Part shown: piece by piece, positions 37,514 to 45,653 of the stretch | Numbering within the stretch: position 1 is the first letter of the stretch | How the letters are laid out: each line of letters starts with the position of its first letter | Assembly: GCA_037367405.1 (NCBI GenBank) | Contig: JAZKJV010011400.1 | Coordinates: 1,920,501 to 1,984,500 of the forward strand | Source: Ottelia alismoides | Taxonomy: Eukaryota; Streptophyta; Magnoliopsida; Alismatales; Hydrocharitaceae | DNA length: 64,000 bases | Direction of reading: 5' to 3' | Made by a program: the position numbers and the translations under genes | The notes under the pieces: model-generated | The model's input: only the letters and a program-made list of their open reading frames with translations | Databases searched by the model: none | What the model was told of the DNA's origin: nothing

Positions 37514-38292
37514 GATGCCCTATGGGCAAGTCTCCAAAAACTGGACTCTAATTCATTTTCACTAGGGAAGTTAATCAGGACACCTTCACCAGGAGCAGCG
37601 AAGATGAAAATGCTGCTGGCTGCCACTGCGCTGCAACCTGCCTGACTGACTGCCAAGAGAAAGTCATCGATAGATCTGGCGCCACCGTTGGCTACAACAG
37701 GGATACTGACTGCATGGGATATGGCCTGCAGTGTTGGCAAGTCGTAACCACGATAGGTACCTTCATGTTGAATGTTGGTGACAATGATCTCGCCAGCGCC
37801 CTGGGCCTCGCAATGCCTGGCCAACGCGATCGGATCACCCACGCGTTTGCTCCCAGACGCCGCATGTCCATAATGCTTGCCAAAAAGATTCTTCTTCACA
37901 TCGATAGCGACAACTACGCTTTGACTACCAAAGCGACTAGCCGCTTCTGGGATAATCTCCGGGTCGCCAAAAGCGGCCGTATTGAGAACGACCTTTTCAA
38001 CGCCAGCTTGGGTGAGGGAGCGGATTTGAGTGCAGGTGGTAATTCCACCTCCATAGCCAATCGGCATGAAGGCTTCACTCGCTATCTCTTCAATCAATCG
38101 CAGGTTGGGCTGACGCCGCATGCGTGTTGCATCAATATCCAAGAGCACCAGCTCATCCACACATTTGTCATTGAAGATCTTGACGGCATTAATTGGGTCG
38201 CCGATGTAAACGCGTTTCCCAAATTGAATGGTCTTGATCAAGCCACCGCTTGAATCGATCAGCAAGACAGGGATGACACGAATGCGTCGCAC
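37510..38292 (-). CDS. hisF: HisF-like protein of acetamidino sugar synthesis (WbuZ/HisF2 type)
   Basis: A 260-residue TIM barrel starting at GTG 38292. HisF features include IPVLLIDSSGGLIKT, DELVLLDIDATRM, IGYGGGITTCTQIRSL and VVANGGARSIDDFLLAV. Genuine HisF makes imidazole glycerol phosphate. Here the partner genes are a sugar amidotransferase and HisH, so the protein more likely channels ammonia to the amidotransferase than serves histidine synthesis. No other his genes are present. Confidence 0.87.
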   Translation of the reverse strand: MRRIRVIPVLLIDSSGGLIKTIQFGKRVYIGDPINAVKIFNDKCVDELVLLDIDATRMRRQPNLRLIEEIASEAFMPIGYGGGITTCTQIRSLTQAGVEKVVLNTAAFGDPEIIPEAASRFGSQSVVVAIDVKKNLFGKHYGHAASGSKRVGDPIALARHCEAQGAGEIIVTNIQHEGTYRGYDLPTLQAISHAVSIPVVANGGARSIDDFLLAVSQAGCSAVAASSIFIFAAPGEGVLINFPSENELESSFWRLAHRAS

Positions 38293-38303
38293 GATGATCT
38301 GGC

Positions 38304-38930
38304 TCAGGCCGATGAGAACGCGTTTACAAAGTTTTTAAGTAACTGGATGCCAAAGCGATGGCTCTTCTCGGGATGAAACTGCACACCCCAGATATTGTCT
38401 CTGCCAATTCCCGCGGCGAATCGATAGCCGTGAGTGGCATAGCACAAGCACAAGTCTAGGTTATCGGGTTGAAAATGATACGAGTGAACATAGTAAAATC
38501 TGGCAGGTGACTCTAAGTTTTCCGCCAGCACCGCTCCAGAAACAAACTCGGTTTCGGCCCAACCCATGTGAGGTATTTTCAGTTCATTGGTCAAGCGACT
38601 ACGATCGAAACGCACTGTATCGGCGGGCAACCATCCCAGACCACGTTCTGAACCTTCCTGGCTACCGCGAGTCAGCAGTTGAGCTCCCAAACATATCCCC
38701 AACACTGGCACCTTTTTCTCCAGGGCCTGGGCCGTGAGGACTTTATCCAGCCCCGATTTGCGAAGCTGGGACATGCCGAAATCAAAATGACCGACGCCGG
38801 GCAGAATCAGCTTCTCCGCCGCTTCGATCTCGCCTGGGCTGGACGTCAAATGGGACGAAATCCCAAGATGGGTCAGCATGCTCTGAATGGAACGTGTGTT
38901 TCCGGTTCCGTAGTCAACTATCGCGATCAT
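38304..38930 (-). CDS. hisH: HisH-like glutamine amidotransferase (WbuY/HisH2 type)
   Basis: A 208-residue class I glutaminase. The nucleophile cysteine is in VLGICLGAQLL, and the His-Glu pair is in GVQFHPEKSHRF near the C-terminus. N-terminal MIAIVDYGTGNTRSIQSML is the family start, and ATG 38930 overlaps the upstream GT4 stop by 4 bp. The longer frame to 38957 is rejected for that reason. It would supply ammonia for the acetamidino sugar reaction with the neighbouring HisF-like protein and amidotransferase. Confidence 0.9.
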   Translation of the reverse strand: MIAIVDYGTGNTRSIQSMLTHLGISSHLTSSPGEIEAAEKLILPGVGHFDFGMSQLRKSGLDKVLTAQALEKKVPVLGICLGAQLLTRGSQEGSERGLGWLPADTVRFDRSRLTNELKIPHMGWAETEFVSGAVLAENLESPARFYYVHSYHFQPDNLDLCLCYATHGYRFAAGIGRDNIWGVQFHPEKSHRFGIQLLKNFVNAFSSA

Positions 38931-40066
38931 GATCGATGATGGCTGGCAGTCAGGCAACTTTGTAACCAGTTTTTCAGTCGGTCGCGTTCGTAGTTCCAGG
39001 CGTGTCGAGCAACAGCTTCCTCGTAAGCTGCCAATCCAAACTTATGTGCCTGGGGAACGATGTCCAGCATGGCTTGACTCATCCCTGCTACATCGCCTTC
39101 ATCGACGAGCAAGCCGGTTTTGTTTTCAATGACAGCCTCTGCGATGCCAGTGTGACGTGTACTTACGACTGCCATAGCCTGTGCCATAGCTTCCTGGATA
39201 GCTGCAGGCAGTCCTTCCTCATCACCATTGCGCGCGGTCATGCTGTGCTGGACAAACACTCCGCATTCAGACATCAGACTCAGTTTATGTGCTTCACTAG
39301 TAACGCCGTGCAACGTCACTGCTGAAGACATACCGGCGGCAATTACATACTCTTCGACGGCTTCAAAGTAGGGGCCGGCACCGATGTAGTCCAAGTGTAG
39401 CGATGGGTTTTTGCAGACCGCTTGCCGAAAGGCCTCCAACAGGTGCATCGGTGCTTTCTTGGCAACCATGCGTCCCATAGCCAAGAAACGCGTGGCAGCC
39501 GTCGGAGCTCGCTGCACAGGTCGTGCAGGTACATCAACGCCACCGAAATTCACTGCTACCTGAGTGTGGGGTAGGCCCAGATTGATCAGTCTCTGACGGT
39601 GAAACTCGCTTCGCGTGAGCACGACTTGCGCGGACCTGTAGGTTTCACGTACAGCCGCCGCCACCTCTGGCTTGCGAAGCGCAGCGCTAACATCAATGCC
39701 ATGCCCTTGGACCAGATAAGGAATTCGAAGTTTGTTGAGCAATTGAGCATAGGGCAGGAACTCATCCAAGTATTCGCCCAGAGCCACATTGATGCGATGC
39801 TGTTTCAGGAAGCGGATGATGCGACGATTGATCCAGCGTTCGGTATCCACGCCAAGACGTCGCACAAAACGCAACGACAATTTCGAGCGGACTTGATCCA
39901 GTTGCAGCACAGGGCATTGCACCGGCCAGAGTTCTGCCAGTTGCTTGTCACCGCCATAAGCACCAACGGCGACTGTAGAGCCAGGCGCCAACTGACTTAA
40001 ATGCTTCTCAATAAATGAAGCACCCAAATCGAATGCAAAAACAGCCAGGCGAACTTCAGTTTTCAT
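38927..40066 (-). CDS. Glycosyltransferase family 4 (sister of the one at 35058)
   Basis: A 379-residue GT-B enzyme with LVQGHGIDVSAALR, LTRSEFHRQRLINLGLP, LAMGRMVAKKAPMHLLEAF and EEGLPAAIQEAMAQAMAVVS. It is clearly homologous over its full length to the GT4 at 35058. A TTG six codons upstream is possible, but ATG 40066 (MKTEVRLAVF) is preferred. The two sisters flank the three acetamidino-sugar genes, which suggests that both use related donors. Confidence 0.87.
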   Translation of the reverse strand: MKTEVRLAVFAFDLGASFIEKHLSQLAPGSTVAVGAYGGDKQLAELWPVQCPVLQLDQVRSKLSLRFVRRLGVDTERWINRRIIRFLKQHRINVALGEYLDEFLPYAQLLNKLRIPYLVQGHGIDVSAALRKPEVAAAVRETYRSAQVVLTRSEFHRQRLINLGLPHTQVAVNFGGVDVPARPVQRAPTAATRFLAMGRMVAKKAPMHLLEAFRQAVCKNPSLHLDYIGAGPYFEAVEEYVIAAGMSSAVTLHGVTSEAHKLSLMSECGVFVQHSMTARNGDEEGLPAAIQEAMAQAMAVVSTRHTGIAEAVIENKTGLLVDEGDVAGMSQAMLDIVPQAHKFGLAAYEEAVARHAWNYERDRLKNWLQSCLTASHHRS

Positions 40067-40112
40067 CGATTCGGACGCGGACAATGGATGATACGGCGGT
40101 GGAGGGTTCAGC

Positions 40113-40961
40113 CTATTTGGTTGTCTGAGCGTTCGCCCACCTTTCGGCCAATTCCAGGCGTTCGCGCTGACTGACGGCGAATCGCGAAGGACCGCTTGGC
40201 CCTCGTAAAAGATCGTAACCCAGACTCTCCTGAGGCTGCTCGGCCCCTCGCACTAACTTTTTGATCTTGTGCTTCACTCCTGGCCAACCCGCCGTAGGCT
40301 GATAACGATCTTCGACATCTGCCAGGCGTTGGAATCGACCGACAACCGCGTGCGCATAATCTCCGAAACTCCAGATGCCAACTTCGCGATAGTAGAGCAT
40401 TTGCATGTCTAAATCATTCGCTAAAGTCAAAATCTCCTTGGCGGTAATGTCTTCGTCGATCGGCTGCATTGCATCGGGGAAATCTGCCCAGCCGCGAGCC
40501 TGGGTGGCGGGAGTCGGAAACGTCAGCAGCACGCGACAATGCTCCTCCGCGTGCGCCTTGATGGCGGCGTGGAGCGCACCACGTTCCTCGGCGGCGATAT
40601 GTTCATAAACGTCCATCAAGACAATGAAATCAAACTTGCCGTGCAAGGAGTCCGGGGTTACCAACCCAGCCTGGTATTGAAGATTTGGCAATTGGAAACA
40701 GCGTTGGGCAACGCGAATCGATTCTTCACTGATATCGGCTCCGACAACTTGCGATTCGGGCCATGCACGAGCCATTCGCCAACTGGTTGCTCCAATGCCG
40801 CAACCTATCTCAAGCACCCGCTTGGGTTTGAGAGGTGCCCACTCTTCTAACGTCTTGATGGCGGCTTCGATGCGTGGATTGGAATGTGTGAAATCTCGTA
40901 GCTTGCCGTCGATTCTTGCATCGTAAAAGGAACGCACATCATCTGCAGTTGGACGATTCAT
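40113..40961 (-). CDS. Class I SAM-dependent methyltransferase
   Basis: A 282-residue protein. Motif I is RVLEIGCGIGATSWRMARA, followed by VVGADISEESIRVAQ and FIVLMDVYEHIAAEERGAL. The C-terminal 60 residues (KHKIKKLVRGAEQ...) are a basic extension of unknown role. Comparable methyltransferases in O-antigen and capsule clusters modify terminal sugars and can stop chain growth. Being next to the Wzm/Wzt exporter, a chain-terminating role is possible but unproven. Confidence 0.82.
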   Translation of the reverse strand: MNRPTADDVRSFYDARIDGKLRDFTHSNPRIEAAIKTLEEWAPLKPKRVLEIGCGIGATSWRMARAWPESQVVGADISEESIRVAQRCFQLPNLQYQAGLVTPDSLHGKFDFIVLMDVYEHIAAEERGALHAAIKAHAEEHCRVLLTFPTPATQARGWADFPDAMQPIDEDITAKEILTLANDLDMQMLYYREVGIWSFGDYAHAVVGRFQRLADVEDRYQPTAGWPGVKHKIKKLVRGAEQPQESLGYDLLRGPSGPSRFAVSQRERLELAERWANAQTTK

Positions 40962-41030
40962 GGTTTAACTCTTGGACTGCCGGGTTACCGAATGGACTCG
41001 CCGCGAGAAGCAAGAACTTTGCCTTGGCGT

Positions 41031-41939
41031 TTAGGAGCCCCGATGAGACAGAGGCTCGAAGAACTTTTTGTCAAATCCAAAAACAGGTTTGGCTGGCTTG
41101 GGAGGAGTGAATATGCGGCGCAGCAGGAATCGTAAGTTCTGTGGCAAGACCAGCTTGGCTAAGCGGATCGGTAGTGGTCGAGGCTGAGTTGGAACAGGGG
41201 CCGGCTCGAGTATTGGCTTTGGAGCATTACCCCAGATCACTGTGTAATCGCTTTGCTGTGGGGTGGTCGCAAAGATTGGCTGTTGCGCAATTCTCTTTGC
41301 GATAATCAGAAGGTAAACTGGGCGCTGGTTACACAATGTAACTCGCCCGCCAATGACTGCTGGGTTGGCTACGCGATACCACTGGGGGCTATCGATGTCT
41401 TCAAATGCAATCATGTGCTGCAGTTCATACCCATTCTTTGGGCTGAGGACGTTGAAGTAGAGCTCCGGGCTGAATTGGTAAAAGCCATGCCCCAGAAAGT
41501 TATTGGCAGGTGTAATTGCGAGATAGTGACCACCAACCTTCACCAATTCCATGCAGTTTTTGATAGCCACTGGAAAATTGAATACATGTTCGAGTGAGCC
41601 GCCATCCAGCACAACTGTGTACTGCGACTTGAGATGCTCTGGCAACGGCTCGTTCATGTCATGAGTCACCGTTGGCTTTTCATAGTCAGAGAAGTCCAGT
41701 GCGTGAGCCTTGTTGGCACCAAGGTACTCAAATAAAGGCTCAGCGTAACCGTCTTGCCCCGCACACAAGCATTGAATACTGGATTGGCTTGCTTCTCGGC
41801 CAAACGCGCGTAGCACTCCAGCCATCTCCTGTGGACTGATGTAGACACGTTGGCGGCCAATGGTCAGCGTCTCGGCAAAGTCAACGCCTTGTGACTTTGC
41901 GTAGAACAGGAACTCGGCTCCGTTAGCATCGAGACCCAT
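41031..41939 (-). CDS. Methyltransferase-like protein of unknown specificity
   Basis: A 302-residue protein beginning one base after the Wzt gene ends. The segment VVLDGGSLEHVFNFPVAIKNCMELVKVGGHYLAITP (read in two parts) resembles the post-SAM region of class I methyltransferases. The expected glycine-rich motif I is degenerate (CLCAGQDGYAEPLFEYLG). The C-terminus is proline-rich (residues 240-300). It may be a methyltransferase capping the glycan recognised by Wzt, or a catalytically reduced relative. Confidence 0.6.
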   Translation of the reverse strand: MGLDANGAEFLFYAKSQGVDFAETLTIGRQRVYISPQEMAGVLRAFGREASQSSIQCLCAGQDGYAEPLFEYLGANKAHALDFSDYEKPTVTHDMNEPLPEHLKSQYTVVLDGGSLEHVFNFPVAIKNCMELVKVGGHYLAITPANNFLGHGFYQFSPELYFNVLSPKNGYELQHMIAFEDIDSPQWYRVANPAVIGGRVTLCNQRPVYLLIIAKRIAQQPIFATTPQQSDYTVIWGNAPKPILEPAPVPTQPRPLPIRLAKLVLPQNLRFLLRRIFTPPKPAKPVFGFDKKFFEPLSHRGS

Positions 41940-43226
41940 TTATGCCACCCCTCCAGGCTGTACATCTTCGGTCATTTGATGCTCCCACGCCGTGTCATCG
42001 ACATACAACGCGGTGTTGGGAGCCCAGTAGTAATCGCGAACTTGATCCAAAACGGCTACTTCGAATGGGCAGATCTCCGACGGCGCCTCGAATTGACGTT
42101 TGGGATCAGACGCTCCGAAGTAGAAACTCAGGTAATAATGGCCTGGGTAAAGCCTTAACTTCGGGAAAGTGCATGTCAGCCGATGCAAGCCTGGCTCGCG
42201 GAACATCGGTACCTCGCTGTCCAGGTTCAGCACGTGGACGACCGGTTGATGCATGGTCGTAAAAATCTGAAACGAGATGGCCGAGTTAGGAATCGGTTCA
42301 GGCGTATAAATTTCAATGTCAATCGACATCGGTGCGCCGTGACGTTGTAGCGAGCCTGGGTCGCTAGTATTCAAGCGGACCGAAGTGAACTCAGGTTTAT
42401 CGCCACTGGGTTTCTGTTCAAACACTGGAGCCTGCGACGACTGGCTGGAGAGATACTTTTGAATAACTTCTTGAGATGGGCCGATAGCCGTTACCCGGCC
42501 GCCTTCCAATAACAGCGAACGGTCGGTCAAGCCAGCAACGGTCTGCATGTTGTGGCTGACGAACAGTACGGTACGTCCAGAAGCGGCGACACTCTGCATA
42601 CGTCCCAGACACTTCTTTTGAAAGACGACATCACCCACCGCCAGCACTTCATCGATGATGAGTATTTCGGGCTCCAAATGCGCGGCCACGGCAAACGCCA
42701 GGCGGACATACATGCCCGAGGAGTATCGTTTGACCGGTGTATCCAGGAATGCCTCGACCTCGGCAAAGTCAACAATCTCGTCGAACTTGGCTTTGATCTC
42801 GCTGCGCGACATGCCTAAGATCGCACCGTTGAGATAGATGTTTTCGCGACCAGTCAATTCGGCATGGAAGCCAGTACCCACTTCCAACAGCGACGCTACA
42901 CGACCTCGCAGTTCAACGCGTCCCTCTGTTGGATCGGTAATCCGGCTAAGCAATTTCAATAGGGTTGACTTGCCCGCTCCGTTGCGACCGATGACTCCGA
43001 ATACTTCACCTTCCTTGACGTCGAATGTGACATCTTTCAACGCCCAAAAGGTTTCGACTTGGTCGCCGGCGAGAATGGGACGTCCGCGCAGCATATCCAT
43101 GCTCTTGCGTCCCAAGCCGCGCAGTTGCCTGGTCAGTGTCTCACGTAGACTCTGAGGCCCACGCGCGGACTGGTGGCCGAGCATATAGCTTTTGGATAAA
43201 CCGTTAACGCTGATAATTGATGTCAT
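41940..43226 (-). CDS. wzt: Polysaccharide ABC exporter ATPase with C-terminal sugar-binding domain
   Basis: A 428-residue ATPase. Walker A is GRNGAGKSTLLKLLS, the signature motif is YSSGMYVRLAFAVAAHL and Walker B is EILIIDEVLAVGD. After about residue 250, a beta-rich domain of about 170 residues resembles the Wzt C-terminal domain that recognises the modified non-reducing end of the glycan. ATG 43226 is preferred over a GTG two codons earlier. With Wzm at 43259 it exports a complete undecaprenyl-linked glycan. Confidence 0.93.
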   Translation of the reverse strand: MTSIISVNGLSKSYMLGHQSARGPQSLRETLTRQLRGLGRKSMDMLRGRPILAGDQVETFWALKDVTFDVKEGEVFGVIGRNGAGKSTLLKLLSRITDPTEGRVELRGRVASLLEVGTGFHAELTGRENIYLNGAILGMSRSEIKAKFDEIVDFAEVEAFLDTPVKRYSSGMYVRLAFAVAAHLEPEILIIDEVLAVGDVVFQKKCLGRMQSVAASGRTVLFVSHNMQTVAGLTDRSLLLEGGRVTAIGPSQEVIQKYLSSQSSQAPVFEQKPSGDKPEFTSVRLNTSDPGSLQRHGAPMSIDIEIYTPEPIPNSAISFQIFTTMHQPVVHVLNLDSEVPMFREPGLHRLTCTFPKLRLYPGHYYLSFYFGASDPKRQFEAPSEICPFEVAVLDQVRDYYWAPNTALYVDDTAWEHQMTEDVQPGGVA

Positions 43227-43258
43227 AGACACTGAAAGCCGGCTAAGCTTCCGACTGT

Positions 43259-44074
43259 TTAGATAAGATCTGCAAACTGGCGTTCCATCGATCTGAACTG
43301 ACGAATTCCCAAGGTCAAAAGGACCATCGTGACTGCCAGGCTGATCAGCATCGACGCAACATGAATTGAACTATCACCCAACACGCACCAGCGAAACAGA
43401 TCGATTACGCCAACGATCGGATTGAGCGAATAGATCCAGCGCCACTGATCGGGGATCACTGAACTGGAAAATCCGACCGGCGATATGTACAGGCCAAACT
43501 GAACCAGGAACGGAATCGCGTAACGAAAATCACGATACTTAACCGTGACTGCAGTTAACCACAAACTGGGACCAAGGGCTGCCAGGAACGCCCACAAAAC
43601 GGCCACCGGTACCAAGATGATCTGCCAGCTAGGGGCAAACTGATACCACACCATCATCAGCACCATAACTAGGGAGCTGACGAAGAAGTCAACGATGGAA
43701 ACAGCGATCGTAGCCACTGGAATGATCAGCCTGGGAAAGTAGACCTTGCTGACCAGATTTGAATTGGTCACCAGACTGTTGGACGATTCGGCTATGGCGG
43801 AACTGAAGAACAACCAAGGCAGCATGCCGGCAAATACTAGCAGTGAATACGGGGCTGAACCGTCAGAGGGCAACTGGGCAATTCGACCGAAGATAATTGT
43901 CAATACAATCATGCTCAGGACAGGTCGAATAACTGCCCAAGCGATCCCCACCACCGTTTGCTTGTACCTGACGGAGATGTCGCGCCAGGCGAGTATCTGA
44001 AACAGTTCTCGATATCGCCAGAGATCCAACCAATACTGCTTGGAGGACCGTCCTGCTTCAATGACAACCGTCAT
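43259..44074 (-). CDS. wzm: Polysaccharide ABC exporter permease
   Basis: A 271-residue six-span permease of the ABC-2 family. The N-terminus YRELFQILAWRDISVRYKQT is the standard cytoplasmic start of Wzm-type proteins, and the conserved helix region SLWLTAVTVKYRDFRYAIPF is present. It pairs with the ATPase at 41940 to carry a lipid-linked polysaccharide across the inner membrane. ATG at 44074 overlaps the GmhA stop by 4 bp. Confidence 0.93.
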   Translation of the reverse strand: MTVVIEAGRSSKQYWLDLWRYRELFQILAWRDISVRYKQTVVGIAWAVIRPVLSMIVLTIIFGRIAQLPSDGSAPYSLLVFAGMLPWLFFSSAIAESSNSLVTNSNLVSKVYFPRLIIPVATIAVSIVDFFVSSLVMVLMMVWYQFAPSWQIILVPVAVLWAFLAALGPSLWLTAVTVKYRDFRYAIPFLVQFGLYISPVGFSSSVIPDQWRWIYSLNPIVGVIDLFRWCVLGDSSIHVASMLISLAVTMVLLTLGIRQFRSMERQFADLI

Positions 44075-44661
44075 ACCTGTCCTCCTCTGAGCGCAGGAGA
44101 ATCACACTCCGTGGCGCTGCAGAGCATTCGCAAGGCAATATGCACAAAGGATAAGTGCAGATCTTCGACAATCTGCATATCATGGATGGGGACATGCACC
44201 GCCACATCAACCATCGGCTTGAGCTGCCCCCCGTCGTAGCCACACAGTCCAATCGTTTGGGCTCCCCGCGCTTTAGCTTCCTGGATGCCTCTCACAATGT
44301 TTGGCGAGTTTCCGCTGCCGGAGATAGCCAGCACGAGGTCCCCTGGTCGCACCAGCGACTTGACCTGCTGGGCAAATACCTCTGCGTACGCCATATCATT
44401 GGCAATGGCTGTCACCAAGCCGATATTGTCATTCAAGCAGGCACCATAAAATGGCCGGCCAGCAGTCAAGAACAGAGTCTTGTTCAGATCAGTGATCAAA
44501 TGCGAGGCAGTCACCGCACTGCCTCCGTTTCCGAAGGAATACATCTGCTTGCCATCGCGCCAGGTTTGGCCGATCATGGCTACAGCCTGATCAATCGCCT
44601 GGCTATCCCAAGCGTCGATCGTCCCAGCCAGGCGATTCAAGTATTCTCGTGAAGTTCTCAT
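44071..44661 (-). CDS. gmhA: Sedoheptulose-7-phosphate isomerase (GmhA-like, SIS domain)
   Basis: A 196-residue SIS-domain isomerase that converts sedoheptulose 7-phosphate to D-glycero-D-manno-heptose 7-phosphate. Phosphate-binding segments SFGNGGSAVTASHLITDL and LAISGSGNSPNIVRGIQ are visible. It is the first step of a GDP-heptose pathway completed by the next two genes (kinase, then fused phosphatase/nucleotidyltransferase). It overlaps the Wzm gene by 4 bp. Confidence 0.9.
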   Translation of the reverse strand: MRTSREYLNRLAGTIDAWDSQAIDQAVAMIGQTWRDGKQMYSFGNGGSAVTASHLITDLNKTLFLTAGRPFYGACLNDNIGLVTAIANDMAYAEVFAQQVKSLVRPGDLVLAISGSGNSPNIVRGIQEAKARGAQTIGLCGYDGGQLKPMVDVAVHVPIHDMQIVEDLHLSFVHIALRMLCSATECDSPALRGGQV

Positions 44662-44672
44662 GGTTTCAGCCG

Positions 44673-45653
44673 TTAATGAACGAAGATGATTCGGCTACCG
44701 TAAGGCACCAATTGAAAGGGAGTTTCACGCATGGGAGCCAGGGCCGCGCGCACCGCAGCTTGTCTGGCCGGTGGCACAAAGAACATCAAGAACCCACCAC
44801 CGCCCGCACCCAGCAACTTGCCGCCACTAGCCCCAGCTCCCATGGCGGCTGTATACGCAGACTCAATCACTTCGTTGCTGATGCCTTCGGTCAATGTCTT
44901 CTTCAGTTGCCAACTCTCGTCCAGCATACTTCCTAGCGCATCAATTCGACCTGACGAAAGTTCGCTATAAGCAGTTTCCGCCAGCTTTACTAACCGCAAG
45001 GTAGCTTCAGCCGCGTTACCCGACTGTTTCACCTCTTGGGACTGCCGGGCCAGTAACTGCGAAGCAGAACGTGTGATCCCGGTGTAAAAGAACATCAGTT
45101 GCGACTGAAGTTCGGCCAACATTTGCTGCGAGATGATCACCTTCTTGACAGCTACCGTATCATCTGGGTTGAAGCGGATGAAATTGAAGCCGCCGTACGC
45201 CGCCGCATATTGGTCTTGCTTGCCGATTGGCTCGCCACACTTTTCGATTTCTATCTGACACGCTTCTGATGCCAATCGCTCGGCGCTGGAGTATCGACTG
45301 ACGAAGGCATGCAGTGCATGAAGCAAGCCAACCGTAAACGAACTGGAGGACCCCAGTCCGGTACCCTTGGCCGGGATGTCAGCCACTGAGGTGATTTCTA
45401 CTCCGCCTTCAATCCCCAGTAGCTTCATGCACTCGCGCACCAGCGGGTGCTGGACGTCGCCGGCGTGCGGCACTTCCTCTGTGCGTGAATAACTGACGCG
45501 GACGGCGTTATCAAATTTCTTCGAGACGGTCACGTAAACCGACTGGTCAATAGCGGTCGACAGCACAGCTCCACCGTGTTGACGATAGAAAGCCGGCAAA
45601 TCCGAGCCGCCACCGAGAAAGCTCACGCGCAGTGGTGTTTGCGAGATTATCAC
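44673..45653 (-). CDS. hddA: D-glycero-alpha-D-manno-heptose 7-phosphate kinase (GHMP family)
   Basis: A 326-residue GHMP kinase starting at GTG 45653. The N-terminus ISQTPLRVSFLGGGSDLPAF is diagnostic of HddA-type heptose kinases. The ATP loop is KGTGLGSSSSFTVGLLHAL and the C-terminal motif is GASGGKLLGAGGGGF. It phosphorylates the anomeric oxygen of the alpha heptose 7-phosphate, which commits the pathway to a GDP- rather than ADP-heptose. It overlaps the fused HddC-GmhB gene by 4 bp. Confidence 0.93.
   Translation of the reverse strand: MIISQTPLRVSFLGGGSDLPAFYRQHGGAVLSTAIDQSVYVTVSKKFDNAVRVSYSRTEEVPHAGDVQHPLVRECMKLLGIEGGVEITSVADIPAKGTGLGSSSSFTVGLLHALHAFVSRYSSAERLASEACQIEIEKCGEPIGKQDQYAAAYGGFNFIRFNPDDTVAVKKVIISQQMLAELQSQLMFFYTGITRSASQLLARQSQEVKQSGNAAEATLRLVKLAETAYSELSSGRIDALGSMLDESWQLKKTLTEGISNEVIESAYTAAMGAGASGGKLLGAGGGGFLMFFVPPARQAAVRAALAPMRETPFQLVPYGSRIIFVH

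Noticed and set aside
37510..38930. Histidine biosynthesis genes hisF/hisH
   Set aside because: No other his genes; linkage to the N-acetyl sugar amidotransferase indicates the acetamidino-sugar role.
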